Assembly: GCF_019345465.1 (NCBI RefSeq)
Contig: NZ_JAHKRC010000001.1
Location: 124,001 to 188,000, forward strand
Direction of reading: 5' to 3'
From: Pseudomonas sp. NKUCC02_KPG
GTDB taxonomy: Bacteria > Pseudomonadota > Gammaproteobacteria > Pseudomonadales > Pseudomonadaceae
DNA length: 64,000 nt
Shown one piece after another: positions 47,521 to 57,269 of the stretch (its first letter is position 1; each line of letters opens with the position of its first letter). The translations under genes were made by a program, and so were the position numbers. The notes under the pieces are model-generated. The model saw nothing but the letters and a program-made list of their open reading frames with translations, did not search any database and was not told the DNA's origin.

Positions 47521-48276
47521 CTATTGAGCCCGATTCCGGGGAAGGTCTTTTACAAAAACGCCCAGTTCCTGGTGTGCGACGCTGGATTCATTCATCGGCA
47601 GCTGGTTTTTCGCGTCCAGGTAATGCTGGCTGAACACATCGAAATAGGCATCCAGCGCACTTGAAGCCTCGGTATCGCCGGCCAGCTCAAGGCATAAACT
47701 GGCCACTTCTGCGGTACACAGATGCTCACTTCGTGTGGAGCGCCGCAGCCGGTAGCGCGACAGCCTTTCAGGCAGCAGGCTCAAAATAGGCAAGGCATCG
47801 AAATACGGGCTTTTGCGAAAGATCTTGCGGGCCTCGGTCCAGGTTGCATCCAGCAGGATAAACAGCGGGCGCTTGCTGCTGTCCAGGTCCACCGTGTGCG
47901 TTACCCGCTCAGGGGCGACGTATTCACCGGGAAACACCAGATATGGCTGCCACTGCGGATCGGACAGCAATGCCAGCAGTGCATCGTCGGTCTCGGTTCG
48001 CGACCAGATAAAGGCAAAGTTGTCGCTGACTACGTCCGCAATCAACCAACCTGTATTGCTGGGCTTGAACACTTCCTTTTTAGTCATGACCAAACACACA
48101 CCCGAGCGCGTGCTGACCTTTGGCCGCCAGTTGCACAGGCAGTGGCTTTCAATCACGCGACAGGTATGGCAACGCGGGGCTCGTGAGCCACGCGCCAGGT
48201 AAGGCTTGGTGCTCTCCTCTTCGCGCTCGTCTCGTAAACGGGCTACAGAATTCGGGGGAAAGGTCGTCAGGGTCAT
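47521..48276 (-). CDS. tapT: tRNA-uridine aminocarboxypropyltransferase (DTW/TapT family)
   Basis: A 251-residue enzyme that makes acp3U47 in the variable loop of tRNA using SAM. A Cys set CHTCRVIESHCLCN near 36-49 probably binds zinc and the family's DxTW motif appears as LLDATWTEARKIF near 140-152. The tail is acidic and low in conservation. The ATG at 48276 gives MTLTTFPPNSVARL. Family assignment by these two motifs is firm; the symbol follows the E. coli homologue YfiP. Confidence 0.87.
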   Translation of the reverse strand: MTLTTFPPNSVARLRDEREEESTKPYLARGSRAPRCHTCRVIESHCLCNWRPKVSTRSGVCLVMTKKEVFKPSNTGWLIADVVSDNFAFIWSRTETDDALLALLSDPQWQPYLVFPGEYVAPERVTHTVDLDSSKRPLFILLDATWTEARKIFRKSPYFDALPILSLLPERLSRYRLRRSTRSEHLCTAEVASLCLELAGDTEASSALDAYFDVFSQHYLDAKNQLPMNESSVAHQELGVFVKDLPRNRAQ

Positions 48277-48496
48277 GGATTTTTACTTAAAGGCGCCAAC
48301 CGTCCATTTGCCAGAATTGGCACACCAACGGATTCACAAGAGAAAGGCGGCAAGTTTAACAGAGGCGCAGTAACAGGGCGCGAATCCATGACCTTTGGCA
48401 TTTCCTGCCAACTCATGCTGACCTATACTCCCGCGCCACTGAACGCACAGATATGTGGCCGGTCTAAGCCTGGGTCACTGAAATCAGGAGAGTTTC

Positions 48497-48907
48497 ATGC
48501 TGCGCCATATCATTCCGACCGTCGCTCTTATGCTTGCACTGCCTCTGGCTGCACAAGCGGCTTCTCTCAAGGATTTTGAGTTGAACAAAACCCTGCTCAA
48601 GGTTGCCGCGAAAAGCAATGAAGGCAAACCACGGGCTATCAATGCGGACCTGCTGGACAAAGGCTTTACGGTAGACGGTACTGTTTTGATCAACAATCTG
48701 GAGGCCAGTCCTACATTGTCCGCCCAGATGCGCTCCAATCCTGAAGAAACAGTCCCGCAATTGGGTCGCAGTGTTTGCAGCAACGCAGGTTTCCGCACCC
48801 TGATGGCTCAAGGTGCGACGCTGCGCTACAGCTTCAAGGAATACAAAACCAACAGTCCGGTCCTGATCCAGGATTTTCGGGCTGAAAACTGCCAGCGCAA
48901 AAAGTAA
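48497..48907 (+). CDS. PA3611-like small secreted protein
   Basis: A 136-residue protein with signal peptide (MLRHIIPTVALMLALPLAAQAA). The mature part is about 115 residues with two Cys (SVCSNAGFR and AENCQRKK) that can form a disulfide. It resembles P. aeruginosa PA3611, a quorum-regulated secreted protein of known fold but no assigned activity. CAGGAG is 7 bases upstream of the ATG. A GC-rich hairpin follows. Confidence 0.75.
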   Translation: MLRHIIPTVALMLALPLAAQAASLKDFELNKTLLKVAAKSNEGKPRAINADLLDKGFTVDGTVLINNLEASPTLSAQMRSNPEETVPQLGRSVCSNAGFRTLMAQGATLRYSFKEYKTNSPVLIQDFRAENCQRKK

Positions 48908-48918
48908 CCTCACTGACA

Positions 48919-48940
48919 CGCCGTACCTCCCGGTACGGCG
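48919..48940 (+). terminator. Hairpin after the PA3611-like gene
   Basis: CGCCGTACC-TCCC-GGTACGGCG is a perfect 9-bp stem 11 bases after the stop; the T-run is missing so intrinsic termination is uncertain. Confidence 0.5.
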
Positions 48941-49136
48941 CATGAGCCTGCCACAGGCCTCGACACTACGTTCCCCCGCATGACCTCCTCGCACCAAACT
49001 CCATGTAGGTCAGGCAATTAGCTATTGCCAGCCAAGACATACCGGGACCATCATCGAACCATCATGGTGACACTCTGTGTCTCTGCGGCTGCCCACCTGC
49101 GGCGCCTTCAAGGATGTTGTGTAGAAGGAGAAATAC

Positions 49137-50252
49137 ATGCCTGATCAATCCAATGACACCCTGACGCTGCACTTCCAGGAACAGGGGCTGGATCTTGCTC
49201 ATGAAGTCGACGAGCAACTGCAACGGGTCGCCCCCGACAGCCCGAACCGGGCGCTTTACCGAGAAATGTTGCTGACCGTGTTGCGCATGGCCCACGACGA
49301 TCTTGATCGCTGGAATGCCAAAATCACTCTGCAAGCCATCCGCGAGCTCGAAAAAACCTTTCGAACTCTGGAGCAGTTCAAGGGGCGACGCAAAGTCACA
49401 GTCTTCGGCTCGGCCAGAACCCCTATCGAACACCCGCTCTATGCGCTGGCCCGGGAAATGGGCAGCGTGCTGGCCAAGTCCGACATCATGGTCATTACCG
49501 GCGGCGGTGCGGGCATCATGGCCGCAGCCCATGAAGGTGCAGGCCTGGCCCATAGCCTGGGTTTCAACATCACCCTGCCCTTCGAGCAACGGGCCAACCC
49601 CACCATCAACGGCACTCCCAATGTGCTGGCGTTTCACTTTTTCTTTACCCGCAAACTGTTTTTCACCAAGGAAGCAGATGCTCTGGTGATGTGCCCGGGT
49701 GGCTTTGGCACGCTGGATGAAGTGCTGGAGGTGCTGACACTGATGCAGACCGGCAAGACCCCACTGGTACCGGTAGTTTTGCTGGATGTGCCAGGCGGTT
49801 CGTTTTGGCAGGGGGCGCTGGACTTCATTCACAACCAACTGGAGGCCCACCAGTACATTCTGCCCAACGATTTGAAGTTGATGCGCCTGGTACATAGCGC
49901 TGAAGAGGCGCTTGCTGAAATCAACCAGTTCTACAGCAACTTTCATTCAAGCCGATGGCTGAACAAGACCTTTGTCATCCGCATGAAGCGACCTCTCAGC
50001 GCGTTGGCGCTCAAGGCGATACAGAAAGACTTTGCCGATATTTGCTTGAGTGATGGTTTCCATCAACAGGGATATTGCAGCTTTGAGCATGAAGACCCCA
50101 AGTTCAACCACCTTACCTGCCTGGGCTTTGCATTTAGCGGGCGCAATCAGGGGCGGTTGCGCGAACTGGTCGATTTTATCAACCTGCCGCAAAACTGGGA
50201 GACAGTTGACCGTTCGATTACGTCCTCACAGCCCGCATCCGTAGCGGACTGA
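49137..50252 (+). CDS. LOG-family Rossmann protein (TIGR00730-type), possible nucleotide hydrolase
   Basis: A 371-residue protein. An N-terminal helical region (about 1-75) precedes a lysine-decarboxylase-like Rossmann domain with VTVFGSARTP, VITGGGAGIM and PGGFGTLDE (PGGxGTxxE). LOG proteins remove ribose-5-phosphate from nucleotides, some to activate cytokinins; the longer N- and C-terminal parts here (last 110 residues of unknown fold) mark the PA3614 subgroup whose substrate is unknown. AAGGAG is 6 bases before the ATG. Confidence 0.85.
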   Translation: MPDQSNDTLTLHFQEQGLDLAHEVDEQLQRVAPDSPNRALYREMLLTVLRMAHDDLDRWNAKITLQAIRELEKTFRTLEQFKGRRKVTVFGSARTPIEHPLYALAREMGSVLAKSDIMVITGGGAGIMAAAHEGAGLAHSLGFNITLPFEQRANPTINGTPNVLAFHFFFTRKLFFTKEADALVMCPGGFGTLDEVLEVLTLMQTGKTPLVPVVLLDVPGGSFWQGALDFIHNQLEAHQYILPNDLKLMRLVHSAEEALAEINQFYSNFHSSRWLNKTFVIRMKRPLSALALKAIQKDFADICLSDGFHQQGYCSFEHEDPKFNHLTCLGFAFSGRNQGRLRELVDFINLPQNWETVDRSITSSQPASVAD

Positions 50253-50263
50253 AAATACACCCT

Positions 50264-50314
50264 GCGGGAGCGAGCCTGCTCGCGAACGAACTTAGGGAGC
50301 AGGCTCGCTCCCAC
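50264..50314. repeat. Short REPIN, family A variant
   Basis: GCGGGAGCGAGCCTGCTCGC and GGAGCAGGCTCGCTCCCAC pair across only 12 bases. The arms carry a GAGCCTGC variant rather than GGGCTTGC. It ends 9 bases before the convergent recX stop. Confidence 0.85.
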
Positions 50315-50322
50315 AGCGGCTG

Positions 50323-50790
50323 TCAGTCTTCAAACTCTCGGCCGCTCAACAAGCGGCCGATCATTTCAAGCGGATACCCTCGGTAGCTTAAAAAGCGCCC
50401 CTGGCGGGCACGTTCCTTCGCATCGACAGGCAACTGACCGGAAAACTTGCGGCGCCAGGTATCTTCCAGCTGCTCTTGCCAGTTGAAACCACACTCTCGC
50501 AGCGCCTCCTCGATATCCCCACGCACCAGGCCACGCTGGCTAAGCTCTTCGCGAATTCGCAAAGGGCCATAACCTGAACCAGCACGGTAGTTGATATAGC
50601 TCTCGAGATAACGAGACTCGGACAACAGCCCCTCTTCCGTCAGACGGTCAAGGGCGGCGTCAATCATGTCGGGGCAAGCCCCGCGCTGACGCAGCTTGCG
50701 CGTCAGCTCGACTCGACCGTGCTCGCGTCGCGCGAGCAGGTCCATTGCAGTCCGTCGCACTGCGACGGGGGTATCCAGAACGGCGATCAT
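50323..50790 (-). CDS. recX: RecA regulator RecX
   Basis: A 155-residue all-helical protein of three tandem three-helix repeats (for example [35 protein letters not shown]). RecX limits RecA filament growth. It starts 8 bases after recA's stop, so it shares recA's SOS control. The end GREFED is near a REPIN. Confidence 0.95.
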   Translation of the reverse strand: MIAVLDTPVAVRRTAMDLLARREHGRVELTRKLRQRGACPDMIDAALDRLTEEGLLSESRYLESYINYRAGSGYGPLRIREELSQRGLVRGDIEEALRECGFNWQEQLEDTWRRKFSGQLPVDAKERARQGRFLSYRGYPLEMIGRLLSGREFED

Positions 50791-50798
50791 GATGTCTA

Positions 50799-51905
50799 TC
50801 AGTTATCGCTGTCGGTAGCGTTTTCCATTTCTTCAGCTTCAGCCAGTGCTGCAGCTTCTTTGGCAGCCTTGCTCAGTTTTGGCATGACTTTCATTTCTGC
50901 CAGCTCAGCGTCGGTCTTTGGCCCCAGCAACTTCTCACGCAGCTGCTTCTCCAGCGCATCCTTGATATCAGGGTTGTCGTCCAGGAACTTGGCGGAGTTG
51001 GCCTTGCCCTGACCGATCTTGCTGCCGTTGTAGCTGTACCAGGCACCGGCTTTTTCAACGAAGCCATGCAACACGCCCAGGTCAATCATCTCACCGTTCA
51101 GATAGATGCCCTTGCCGTACAGGATCTGGAACTCGGCCTGGCGGAATGGCGGTGCCACCTTGTTCTTGACCACTTTGACGCGGGTTTCGCTGCCTACTAC
51201 CACATCGCCTTCTTTCACGGCGCCGGTGCGACGGATATCCAGGCGTACCGAAGCGTAGAACTTCAGCGCGTTACCACCGGTAGTGGTTTCCGGGCTGCCG
51301 AACATCACGCCGATTTTCATGCGGATCTGGTTGATGAAGATAACCAGGCAGTTGGCGTTCTTGATGTTACCGGTGATTTTACGCAGCGCCTGGGACATCA
51401 GACGGGCTTGCAGGCCAACATGGGTATCGCCCATGTCGCCTTCGATTTCAGCTTTTGGCGTCAGTGCAGCAACGGAGTCGATGATGATCACGTCAACCGC
51501 ATTGGAACGCACCAGCATGTCGGTGATTTCCAGTGCCTGTTCGCCGGTGTCAGGCTGGGAAACCAGCAGGTCATCAACGTTTACGCCCAGTTTGGCAGCG
51601 TACTCAGGGTCAAGGGCGTGCTCTGCGTCGACGAAAGCGCACGTTGCACCCGCCTTTTGCGCCTGTGCAATCACGGACAGGGTAAGCGTGGTTTTACCCG
51701 ACGACTCTGGACCGTAGATTTCAACAATACGGCCTTTTGGCAAGCCGCCAATGCCCAGTGCGATATCCAGACCCAGGGAGCCCGTGGAGATCGCCGGAAC
51801 TGCCTGACGCTCCTGGTCGCCCATCAGCATCACGGCACCCTTGCCGAATTGACGTTCGATCTGACCCAGGGCCGCAGCCAAGGCTTTCTTCTTGTTGTCG
51901 TCCAT
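50799..51905 (-). CDS. recA: Recombinase RecA
   Basis: A 368-residue recombinase. Walker [12 protein letters not shown] (about 66-76), Walker [13 protein letters not shown] (about 139-150), L2 loop [20 protein letters not shown] and the acidic tail ending MENATDSDN. It mediates strand exchange and triggers LexA self-cleavage. A LexA box is 41 bases upstream. Confidence 0.99.
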   Translation of the reverse strand: MDDNKKKALAAALGQIERQFGKGAVMLMGDQERQAVPAISTGSLGLDIALGIGGLPKGRIVEIYGPESSGKTTLTLSVIAQAQKAGATCAFVDAEHALDPEYAAKLGVNVDDLLVSQPDTGEQALEITDMLVRSNAVDVIIIDSVAALTPKAEIEGDMGDTHVGLQARLMSQALRKITGNIKNANCLVIFINQIRMKIGVMFGSPETTTGGNALKFYASVRLDIRRTGAVKEGDVVVGSETRVKVVKNKVAPPFRQAEFQILYGKGIYLNGEMIDLGVLHGFVEKAGAWYSYNGSKIGQGKANSAKFLDDNPDIKDALEKQLREKLLGPKTDAELAEMKVMPKLSKAAKEAAALAEAEEMENATDSDN

Positions 51906-51945
51906 TAAAGTCCTCTCGTAATCAATAAGGCCCGACGGCCGATAA

Positions 51946-51961
51946 CTGTATAAGTAGCCAG
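51946..51961 (-). promoter_or_regulatory. LexA (SOS) box upstream of recA
   Basis: On the minus strand CTGGCTACTTATACAG fits CTG-N10-CAG; it lies 41 bases before the recA start. Confidence 0.88.
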
Positions 51962-51988
51962 TATTATTCCACAGGGTTAAACGATCGC

Positions 51989-52489
51989 CTACCCCTCATT
52001 TTTTATTTCTCGTACCGTTCGGCGTATTAAGCCTTCCAGAGCGGCAATCACCGTTTGCTGGCGTACCTCTTCGCGATCACCGGGGAAGTGCCTGCGCTCG
52101 GCCGTCACCTGATCACCATCGCCCCACGCCAGCCAGACGGTGCCGACCGGCTTCTCTGGCGAACCGCCACCCGGGCCGGCAACGCCACTCACGGCGACGG
52201 CAAATCGAGCCCCGCTTTGCACCTGCGCACCACGCACCATCGCCTCAACCACCTCGCGACTGACCGCTCCCACCTGAGTGAACAAGGGCTCGGGGACATT
52301 CAGTTGCCTGGTTTTTTGCTGGTTGGAGTAGGTCACGAATCCCGCCTCAAACCAGGCGGAGCTGCCGGCGATGCGGGTGATGGCTTCAGCGATGCCGCCG
52401 CCGGTGCAGGATTCGGCGGTCGTCACCTGGGCATTAAGAGCCTGTAACAGCAGCCCAAGTTCAGTCGCAAGTTGAGATATTCGGTCCAC
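51989..52489 (-). CDS. Nicotinamide-nucleotide amidohydrolase (CinA C-terminal domain, PncC)
   Basis: A 166-residue stand-alone CinA C-domain that deamidates nicotinamide mononucleotide in the pyridine nucleotide salvage cycle. The family signatures [16 protein letters not shown] (active Ser/Lys region near 26-41) and [22 protein letters not shown] are complete. The start is GTG at 52489 with AGGAGAGGA upstream. As in many proteobacteria it is next to recA; it follows the holin gene on the same strand by 54 bases. Confidence 0.93.
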   Translation of the reverse strand: MDRISQLATELGLLLQALNAQVTTAESCTGGGIAEAITRIAGSSAWFEAGFVTYSNQQKTRQLNVPEPLFTQVGAVSREVVEAMVRGAQVQSGARFAVAVSGVAGPGGGSPEKPVGTVWLAWGDGDQVTAERRHFPGDREEVRQQTVIAALEGLIRRTVREIKNEG

Positions 52490-52543
52490 GGTCCTCTCCT
52501 GATGGGCGCGTCTGCGCCATAACCTACACCAAAATAGCGTCTG

Positions 52544-52888
52544 CTATGGCTCGATCCGCGAGTCGCCAGCCGAGCCATCGACCCCAAGCCGCCTGGCGGC
52601 CCAGCGCTGGTACAGGCTGATGGCCGCATCCGCACCGGCCAGCGCGGTCAGGCACCCCAGTGCCCCGGCCGCCAGAATCGACATCCCTGCCGAGTACAGC
52701 AGCATGAAGGTCGACACACCGCACACCATGCATGCCCCCGAACGCAGCGCCAGGCGCCGCAACAGCAACCATCCGCTTGCTCCGTCCTTGTCCGCCCGCC
52801 ACATCTCACCAAAAACACCGCCCACCAAGGCAAGAAGGATGACCAGTAAAACCGGCATTTCCAGCAAAACCTGCGGCTCATTAATCAT
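52544..52888 (-). CDS. Tailocin/pyocin-type holin
   Basis: A 114-residue small membrane protein with three hydrophobic segments (about 10-25, 47-65, 68-85), a short Arg-rich linker (LLLRRLALRSGACM) and charged tail (RRLGVDGSAGDSR). It resembles the holin at the start of the R/F-pyocin lysis block in P. aeruginosa (PA0614). Holins perforate the inner membrane to release the phage tail. No endolysin, spanin or tail gene is nearby. AGGAG is 8 bases before the ATG. A LexA-like box sits in its promoter region. Confidence 0.8.
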   Translation of the reverse strand: MINEPQVLLEMPVLLVILLALVGGVFGEMWRADKDGASGWLLLRRLALRSGACMVCGVSTFMLLYSAGMSILAAGALGCLTALAGADAAISLYQRWAARRLGVDGSAGDSRIEP

Positions 52889-53014
52889 GTCATCACTCCT
52901 GTGTCCTTATTGATAAGCGCCAATTTCTGGCTCGGGCTGTACAGCGGGCGCCCTCTGTTACGCCACATCCCTGCTTGAGTTACATCGTGGACCGCCATGC
53001 AGCAAAGACTATGC

Positions 53015-53030
53015 ATGTATGGATATACAG
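53015..53030 (-). promoter_or_regulatory. LexA-like box in the holin promoter
   Basis: On the minus strand CTGTATATCCATACAT agrees with the ideal CTGTATATATATACAG at 13 of 16 positions (last base T for G). It lies between TTGACT (-35-like) and TAGTCT (-10-like), 127 bases before the holin start. A palindrome ATGCAC-CA... GTGCAT (53034-53047) is just upstream and may be another operator. Confidence 0.6.
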
Positions 53031-53117
53031 TCAATGCACCAGTGCATATATTTATTCGGATGATTTCAGCAAGCCGGAAAAAGCCAACAATTACGGCGTG
53101 AATGGTCTTTTTGATGA

Positions 53118-53145
53118 CGAAAAAAAACCCACTGACTTGTGGGTT
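53118..53145 (-). terminator. Terminator after the S24 repressor gene
   Basis: AACCCAC and GTGGGTT pair around a 6-base loop; on the minus strand it is followed by TTTTTT, 19 bases beyond the repressor stop. Confidence 0.88.
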
Positions 53146-53163
53146 GCTTCTTAAATGCGAGGG

Positions 53164-53898
53164 TCAGCGTGCGTACATGCCCCACCAGAATACATGCCCG
53201 AGGATCACCAACTGCTCATCCTCCATATCGTTGTAGGCGTAATCCTCATCGGGAAACTCATCGCGATTGAAGCTGCGCAAACGGAGCCCTCCCGCCAGGC
53301 GATACAGTTGTTTGACCCGCAACTGACCATTGTGATTGACCGCATAGAGATCGCCATCAATGACTTCCTCCAGCGTACGCTTGCCAGCATTGACCCCGAC
53401 CGTAGCGCCATCACGCAGAACGGGCAGCATGCTGTCACCGCGCACGGTCACGCATTTGGCCTGATCGAATTCCACACCGTTATGACGCAGGCTGCGTTTG
53501 CCGAAACGCAGCCTGGCGCGCTCGCTCTCTTCAATGGCAAAACGCCCGGAGCCCGCTGCCAGTTCGACCTGGCGCAAAAACGGAATGGACACTTCATCGT
53601 CCGCCACCGGGGTATCGTCGTCCCACAGGCAAATATCGCGCAGCTCAGGGTGATGCAAGCCGGCTTCTGACGCGGCAAACGTACAGGGGTCATCCCGGCC
53701 ACGCAGACGATCGGTGCTGATGTGGAAGTACTCGGCGATTTTGGAGATATGCCTGTCGGAAGGGTCGACAATTTTACCGCTCAAAATACGTGACAACGTG
53801 GGCTGCGGCACCCCAGTGCTACGGTGCAGCGCCATCGCGCTGATTCCGTGCCGGGCAAGCAGCTCTTTAAGGACGGTTGAAACAGTTCGTTTGGACAT
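53164..53898 (-). CDS. CI/PrtR-like repressor: Xre HTH + S24 autopeptidase
   Basis: A 244-residue repressor. HTH (MALHRSTGVPQPTLSRILSG, about 20-40) and C-terminal LexA/CI-type S24 peptidase (about 115-235) with catalytic Ser in VRGDSMLP and Lys in LRVKQLYRL. Such proteins self-cleave with RecA filaments after DNA damage and release phage or pyocin genes; PrtR of P. aeruginosa is the closest named relative in role. The ATG at 53898 is used in place of an upstream one. It is upstream of the holin on the same strand and divergent from mutS. Confidence 0.88.
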   Translation of the reverse strand: MSKRTVSTVLKELLARHGISAMALHRSTGVPQPTLSRILSGKIVDPSDRHISKIAEYFHISTDRLRGRDDPCTFAASEAGLHHPELRDICLWDDDTPVADDEVSIPFLRQVELAAGSGRFAIEESERARLRFGKRSLRHNGVEFDQAKCVTVRGDSMLPVLRDGATVGVNAGKRTLEEVIDGDLYAVNHNGQLRVKQLYRLAGGLRLRSFNRDEFPDEDYAYNDMEDEQLVILGHVFWWGMYAR

Positions 53899-54087
53899 GA
53901 CGGCAATAGTGCTGGCCGTGTTTATTGATGGCAAATGCTATTTCTTCTATTTATAGCCACGCGCAAGCGCCCCTCCTTGCGCACCTGTAGATGCAAGGGG
54001 CTGACATGTTAACCTTGCGCCCATTGCGAAAACCTCAGGCCACGGCCTGCCTTTCCCCCACTTCTGAACGAATCCGCCTAAGCCCTG

Positions 54088-56667
54088 ATGAGTAAAAATA
54101 CTTCCGACCTGTCCAGCCACACGCCGATGATGCAGCAGTACTGGCGCCTGAAGAATCAGCACCCTGATCAGCTGATGTTCTATCGCATGGGCGATTTCTA
54201 CGAAATCTTCTACGAAGACGCGAAGAAAGCCGCCAAATTGCTGGATATCACACTCACTGCACGCGGTCAGTCTGCAGGTCAGGCGATCCCGATGTGCGGG
54301 ATTCCTTACCATGCAGCTGAAGGCTATCTGGCCAAGCTGGTCAAGCTTGGCGAGTCGGTGGTGATTTGTGAGCAGGTCGGCGACCCGGCCACCAGCAAGG
54401 GGCCGGTTGATCGTCAGGTCGTGCGTATCATCACGCCGGGGACGGTCAGTGATGAGGCACTGATGGATGAGCGCCGCGACAACCTGATTGCCGCCGTGCT
54501 CGGCGATGAGCGCTTGTTTGGCCTCGCCGTTCTGGACATCACCAGCGGCAACTTCTCGGTACTGGAGATCAAGGGCTGGGAAAACCTGCTGGCAGAGCTT
54601 GAGCGCATCAACCCGGTCGAGCTGATGATTCCCGATGACTGGCCACAAGGCCTGCCGGCCGAAAAACGTCGTGGGGTTCGTCGCCGCGCGCCGTGGGATT
54701 TTGAACGCGACTCGGCCCTGAAAAGTCTGTGCCAGCAGTTTTCGACCCAAGACCTTAAAGGCTTTGGCTGCGAAAACCTGACCCTGGCCATTGGCGCCGC
54801 AGGTTGCCTGCTCAGCTACGCCAAGGAAACCCAGCGCACGGCCCTGCCCCACTTGCGCAGCCTGCGCCATGAGCGCCTGGACGACACCGTCGTACTGGAC
54901 GGCGCCAGCCGACGCAATCTGGAGCTGGACACCAACCTCGCGGGCGGACGCGACAACACCTTGCAGTCGGTGGTCGACCGCTGCCAGACCTCGATGGGCA
55001 GCCGCTTGCTGACCCGCTGGCTGAACCGTCCGTTGCGCGACCTCAACGTGCTGCTGGCTCGCCAGTCATCGATCACCTGCTTGCTGGACGGCTATCGCTT
55101 CGAAAAGCTGCAGCCACAGCTCAAGGAAATCGGCGATCTGGAGCGTATTCTGGCCCGTATCGGCCTGCGCAATGCTCGCCCCCGCGATCTGGCACGCCTG
55201 CGCGATGCCTTGAACGCATTGCCTGAACTGCAAGATGCAATGATCGGACTCGAAGCGCCGCATCTGCAACAACTGGCCACGACTACCAGCACCTACCCCG
55301 AGCTGGGAGCCCTGCTGGAAAAAGCAATCAACGACAATCCGCCAGCCGTGATCCGCGATGGCGGCGTATTGAAAACCGGTTACGACGCCGAGCTCGATGA
55401 GCTGCAGTCACTGAGCGAAAACGCCGGGCAGTTCCTGATTGATCTGGAAGCCCGGGAAAAAGCCCGCACTGGCCTGGCCAACCTCAAGGTCGGTTACAAC
55501 CGGGTACACGGCTACTTTATCGAGTTGCCAAGCAAGCAGGCCGAGCAGGCACCGGCTGATTACATCCGCCGCCAAACGCTCAAGGGCGCCGAACGCTTTA
55601 TCACCCCGGAGCTCAAAGCCTTCGAAGACAAGGCCCTGTCGGCCAAAAGTCGGGCCCTGGCCCGCGAGAAGATGCTCTACGAAGCACTGCTCGAAGAAAT
55701 GATCAGCCACCTTGCACCGCTGCAAGACACCGCCGCCGCACTGGCCGAGCTGGATGTGCTGAGCAACCTGGCCGAGCGTGCACTGAACCTGGACTTGAAC
55801 TGCCCGCGCTTTGTGGACGAGCCGTGCATGCGCATCAGCCAGGGTCGTCACCCGGTGGTCGAGCAAGTACTGACCACCCCATTTGTGGCGAATGATCTGG
55901 CGCTGGATGACAACACGCGCATGCTGGTGATCACCGGCCCGAACATGGGCGGTAAATCGACCTACATGCGCCAGACCGCATTGATTGTCCTGCTGGCCCA
56001 CATCGGCAGTTTTGTTCCGGCAGCCAGCTGCGAGCTGTCGCTGGTTGACCGTATCTTCACCCGGATCGGCTCCAGCGATGACCTGGCGGGCGGCCGTTCG
56101 ACCTTTATGGTCGAGATGAGCGAAACCGCCAACATCTTGCACAACGCCACCGACCGCAGCCTGGTGCTGATGGATGAAGTCGGTCGCGGCACCAGCACCT
56201 TCGACGGCTTGTCCCTGGCGTGGGCTGCGGCAGAACGTCTCGCCCAATTACGGGCCTACACCTTGTTCGCCACCCATTACTTCGAGTTGACGGTACTGCC
56301 CGAGAACGAACCGCTGGTCGCCAACGTGCACTTGAGCGCAACCGAGCACAACGAACGCATTGTGTTCCTGCACCATGTGTTGCCTGGCCCTGCGAGCCAG
56401 AGTTATGGCTTGGCAGTGGCACAGCTTGCGGGTGTTCCAGCCAATGTCATCACCCGTGCCCGCGAGCATTTGAGCCGTCTGGAGACCAGCAGCCTGCCCC
56501 ACGAAGTACCCCCGGCGACCCCTGGCAAAAAGTCGGCGCCGCAGCAAAGCGACCTGTTTGCCAGCCTCCCTCACCCGGTGCTGGATGACCTTTCCAGGCT
56601 GGATCTGGACAACATTACGCCGCGTAAAGCACTTGATTTGCTCTACACATTAAAGACACGCCTTTAA
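54088..56667 (+). CDS. mutS: DNA mismatch recognition ATPase MutS
   Basis: An 859-residue mismatch sensor. Mismatch-binding Phe-x-Glu is in [14 protein letters not shown] (about 32-45); core, clamp and ATPase domains follow, with Walker [14 protein letters not shown] (about 617-629), Walker [13 protein letters not shown] and the C-terminal helix-turn-helix tail. Length and motifs normal. Starts ATG 54088. Confidence 0.99.
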   Translation: MSKNTSDLSSHTPMMQQYWRLKNQHPDQLMFYRMGDFYEIFYEDAKKAAKLLDITLTARGQSAGQAIPMCGIPYHAAEGYLAKLVKLGESVVICEQVGDPATSKGPVDRQVVRIITPGTVSDEALMDERRDNLIAAVLGDERLFGLAVLDITSGNFSVLEIKGWENLLAELERINPVELMIPDDWPQGLPAEKRRGVRRRAPWDFERDSALKSLCQQFSTQDLKGFGCENLTLAIGAAGCLLSYAKETQRTALPHLRSLRHERLDDTVVLDGASRRNLELDTNLAGGRDNTLQSVVDRCQTSMGSRLLTRWLNRPLRDLNVLLARQSSITCLLDGYRFEKLQPQLKEIGDLERILARIGLRNARPRDLARLRDALNALPELQDAMIGLEAPHLQQLATTTSTYPELGALLEKAINDNPPAVIRDGGVLKTGYDAELDELQSLSENAGQFLIDLEAREKARTGLANLKVGYNRVHGYFIELPSKQAEQAPADYIRRQTLKGAERFITPELKAFEDKALSAKSRALAREKMLYEALLEEMISHLAPLQDTAAALAELDVLSNLAERALNLDLNCPRFVDEPCMRISQGRHPVVEQVLTTPFVANDLALDDNTRMLVITGPNMGGKSTYMRQTALIVLLAHIGSFVPAASCELSLVDRIFTRIGSSDDLAGGRSTFMVEMSETANILHNATDRSLVLMDEVGRGTSTFDGLSLAWAAAERLAQLRAYTLFATHYFELTVLPENEPLVANVHLSATEHNERIVFLHHVLPGPASQSYGLAVAQLAGVPANVITRAREHLSRLETSSLPHEVPPATPGKKSAPQQSDLFASLPHPVLDDLSRLDLDNITPRKALDLLYTLKTRL

Positions 56668-56796
56668 AAGCTGCTAGAATCGCGCGCGGTTCGGGATGCT
56701 ACTGACCTTTTAGCCTGGTCTGTAGATATCACTCCCGAACCCGGCGAACCCGTTCTGGAAGGGCTTCGCTGCCGCCGCCTGAGGAGAGAATTAGAA

Positions 56797-57120
56797 ATGA
56801 CCTTCGTCGTCACCGACAACTGCATCAAGTGCAAGTACACCGACTGCGTAGAAGTCTGTCCGGTGGACTGCTTTTACGAAGGCCCGAACTTCCTGGTGAT
56901 TCACCCGGATGAGTGCATTGACTGCGCGCTTTGTGAGCCTGAATGCCCTGCACAGGCGATCTTCTCTGAAGATGAAGTGCCTGCTGGCATGGAGAATTTT
57001 ATTCAGTTGAATGTCGAGCTGGCTGAAATCTGGCCCAACATCACTGAACGCAAAGACCCTCTGCCGGACGCGGCCGAGTGGGATGGCACCCCAGGCAAGA
57101 TCGCCGACCTGGAACGCTGA
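56797..57120 (+). CDS. fdxA: 7Fe ferredoxin FdxA ([3Fe-4S][4Fe-4S])
   Basis: A 107-residue ferredoxin. Cys pattern [17 protein letters not shown] (first set, with the Cys at 9, 17 and 49-class serving the 3Fe cluster) and [12 protein letters not shown] (second set) place it in the 7Fe class found downstream of mutS in pseudomonads. AGGAGAG precedes the ATG. It ends before a strong terminator. Confidence 0.96.
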   Translation: MTFVVTDNCIKCKYTDCVEVCPVDCFYEGPNFLVIHPDECIDCALCEPECPAQAIFSEDEVPAGMENFIQLNVELAEIWPNITERKDPLPDAAEWDGTPGKIADLER

Positions 57121-57133
57121 TTCACGCTTGAGT

Positions 57134-57157
57134 AAAAAGCCCCGCGAGGGGCTTTTT
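57134..57157 (+). terminator. Terminator after fdxA
   Basis: AAAAAGCCCC-GCGA-GGGGCTTTTT, a perfect 10-bp stem, 13 bases after the stop. Confidence 0.93.
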
Positions 57158-57180
57158 GCGTTTTGCAGCATCAAATTTCT

Positions 57181-57265
57181 GTGGGAGCGGGCTTGCTCGC
57201 GATGGCATCACTGCGGTTTGGCAGTTAAACCGCGGCGCGGGCATCGCGAGCAAGCCTGCTCCCAC
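57181..57265. repeat. REPIN, family A
   Basis: GTGGGAGCGGGCTTGCTCGC on the left and a near-exact complement on the right (one T for C), with inner GCGGTTT...AAACCGC. It closely resembles the copy at 37733-37817. Confidence 0.92.
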
Positions 57266-57269
57266 AGAC

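Noticed and set aside
54088..54870. Long minus-strand frame overlapping mutS
   Set aside because: Gln/Ala-rich shadow translation covering the conserved MutS N-terminus.
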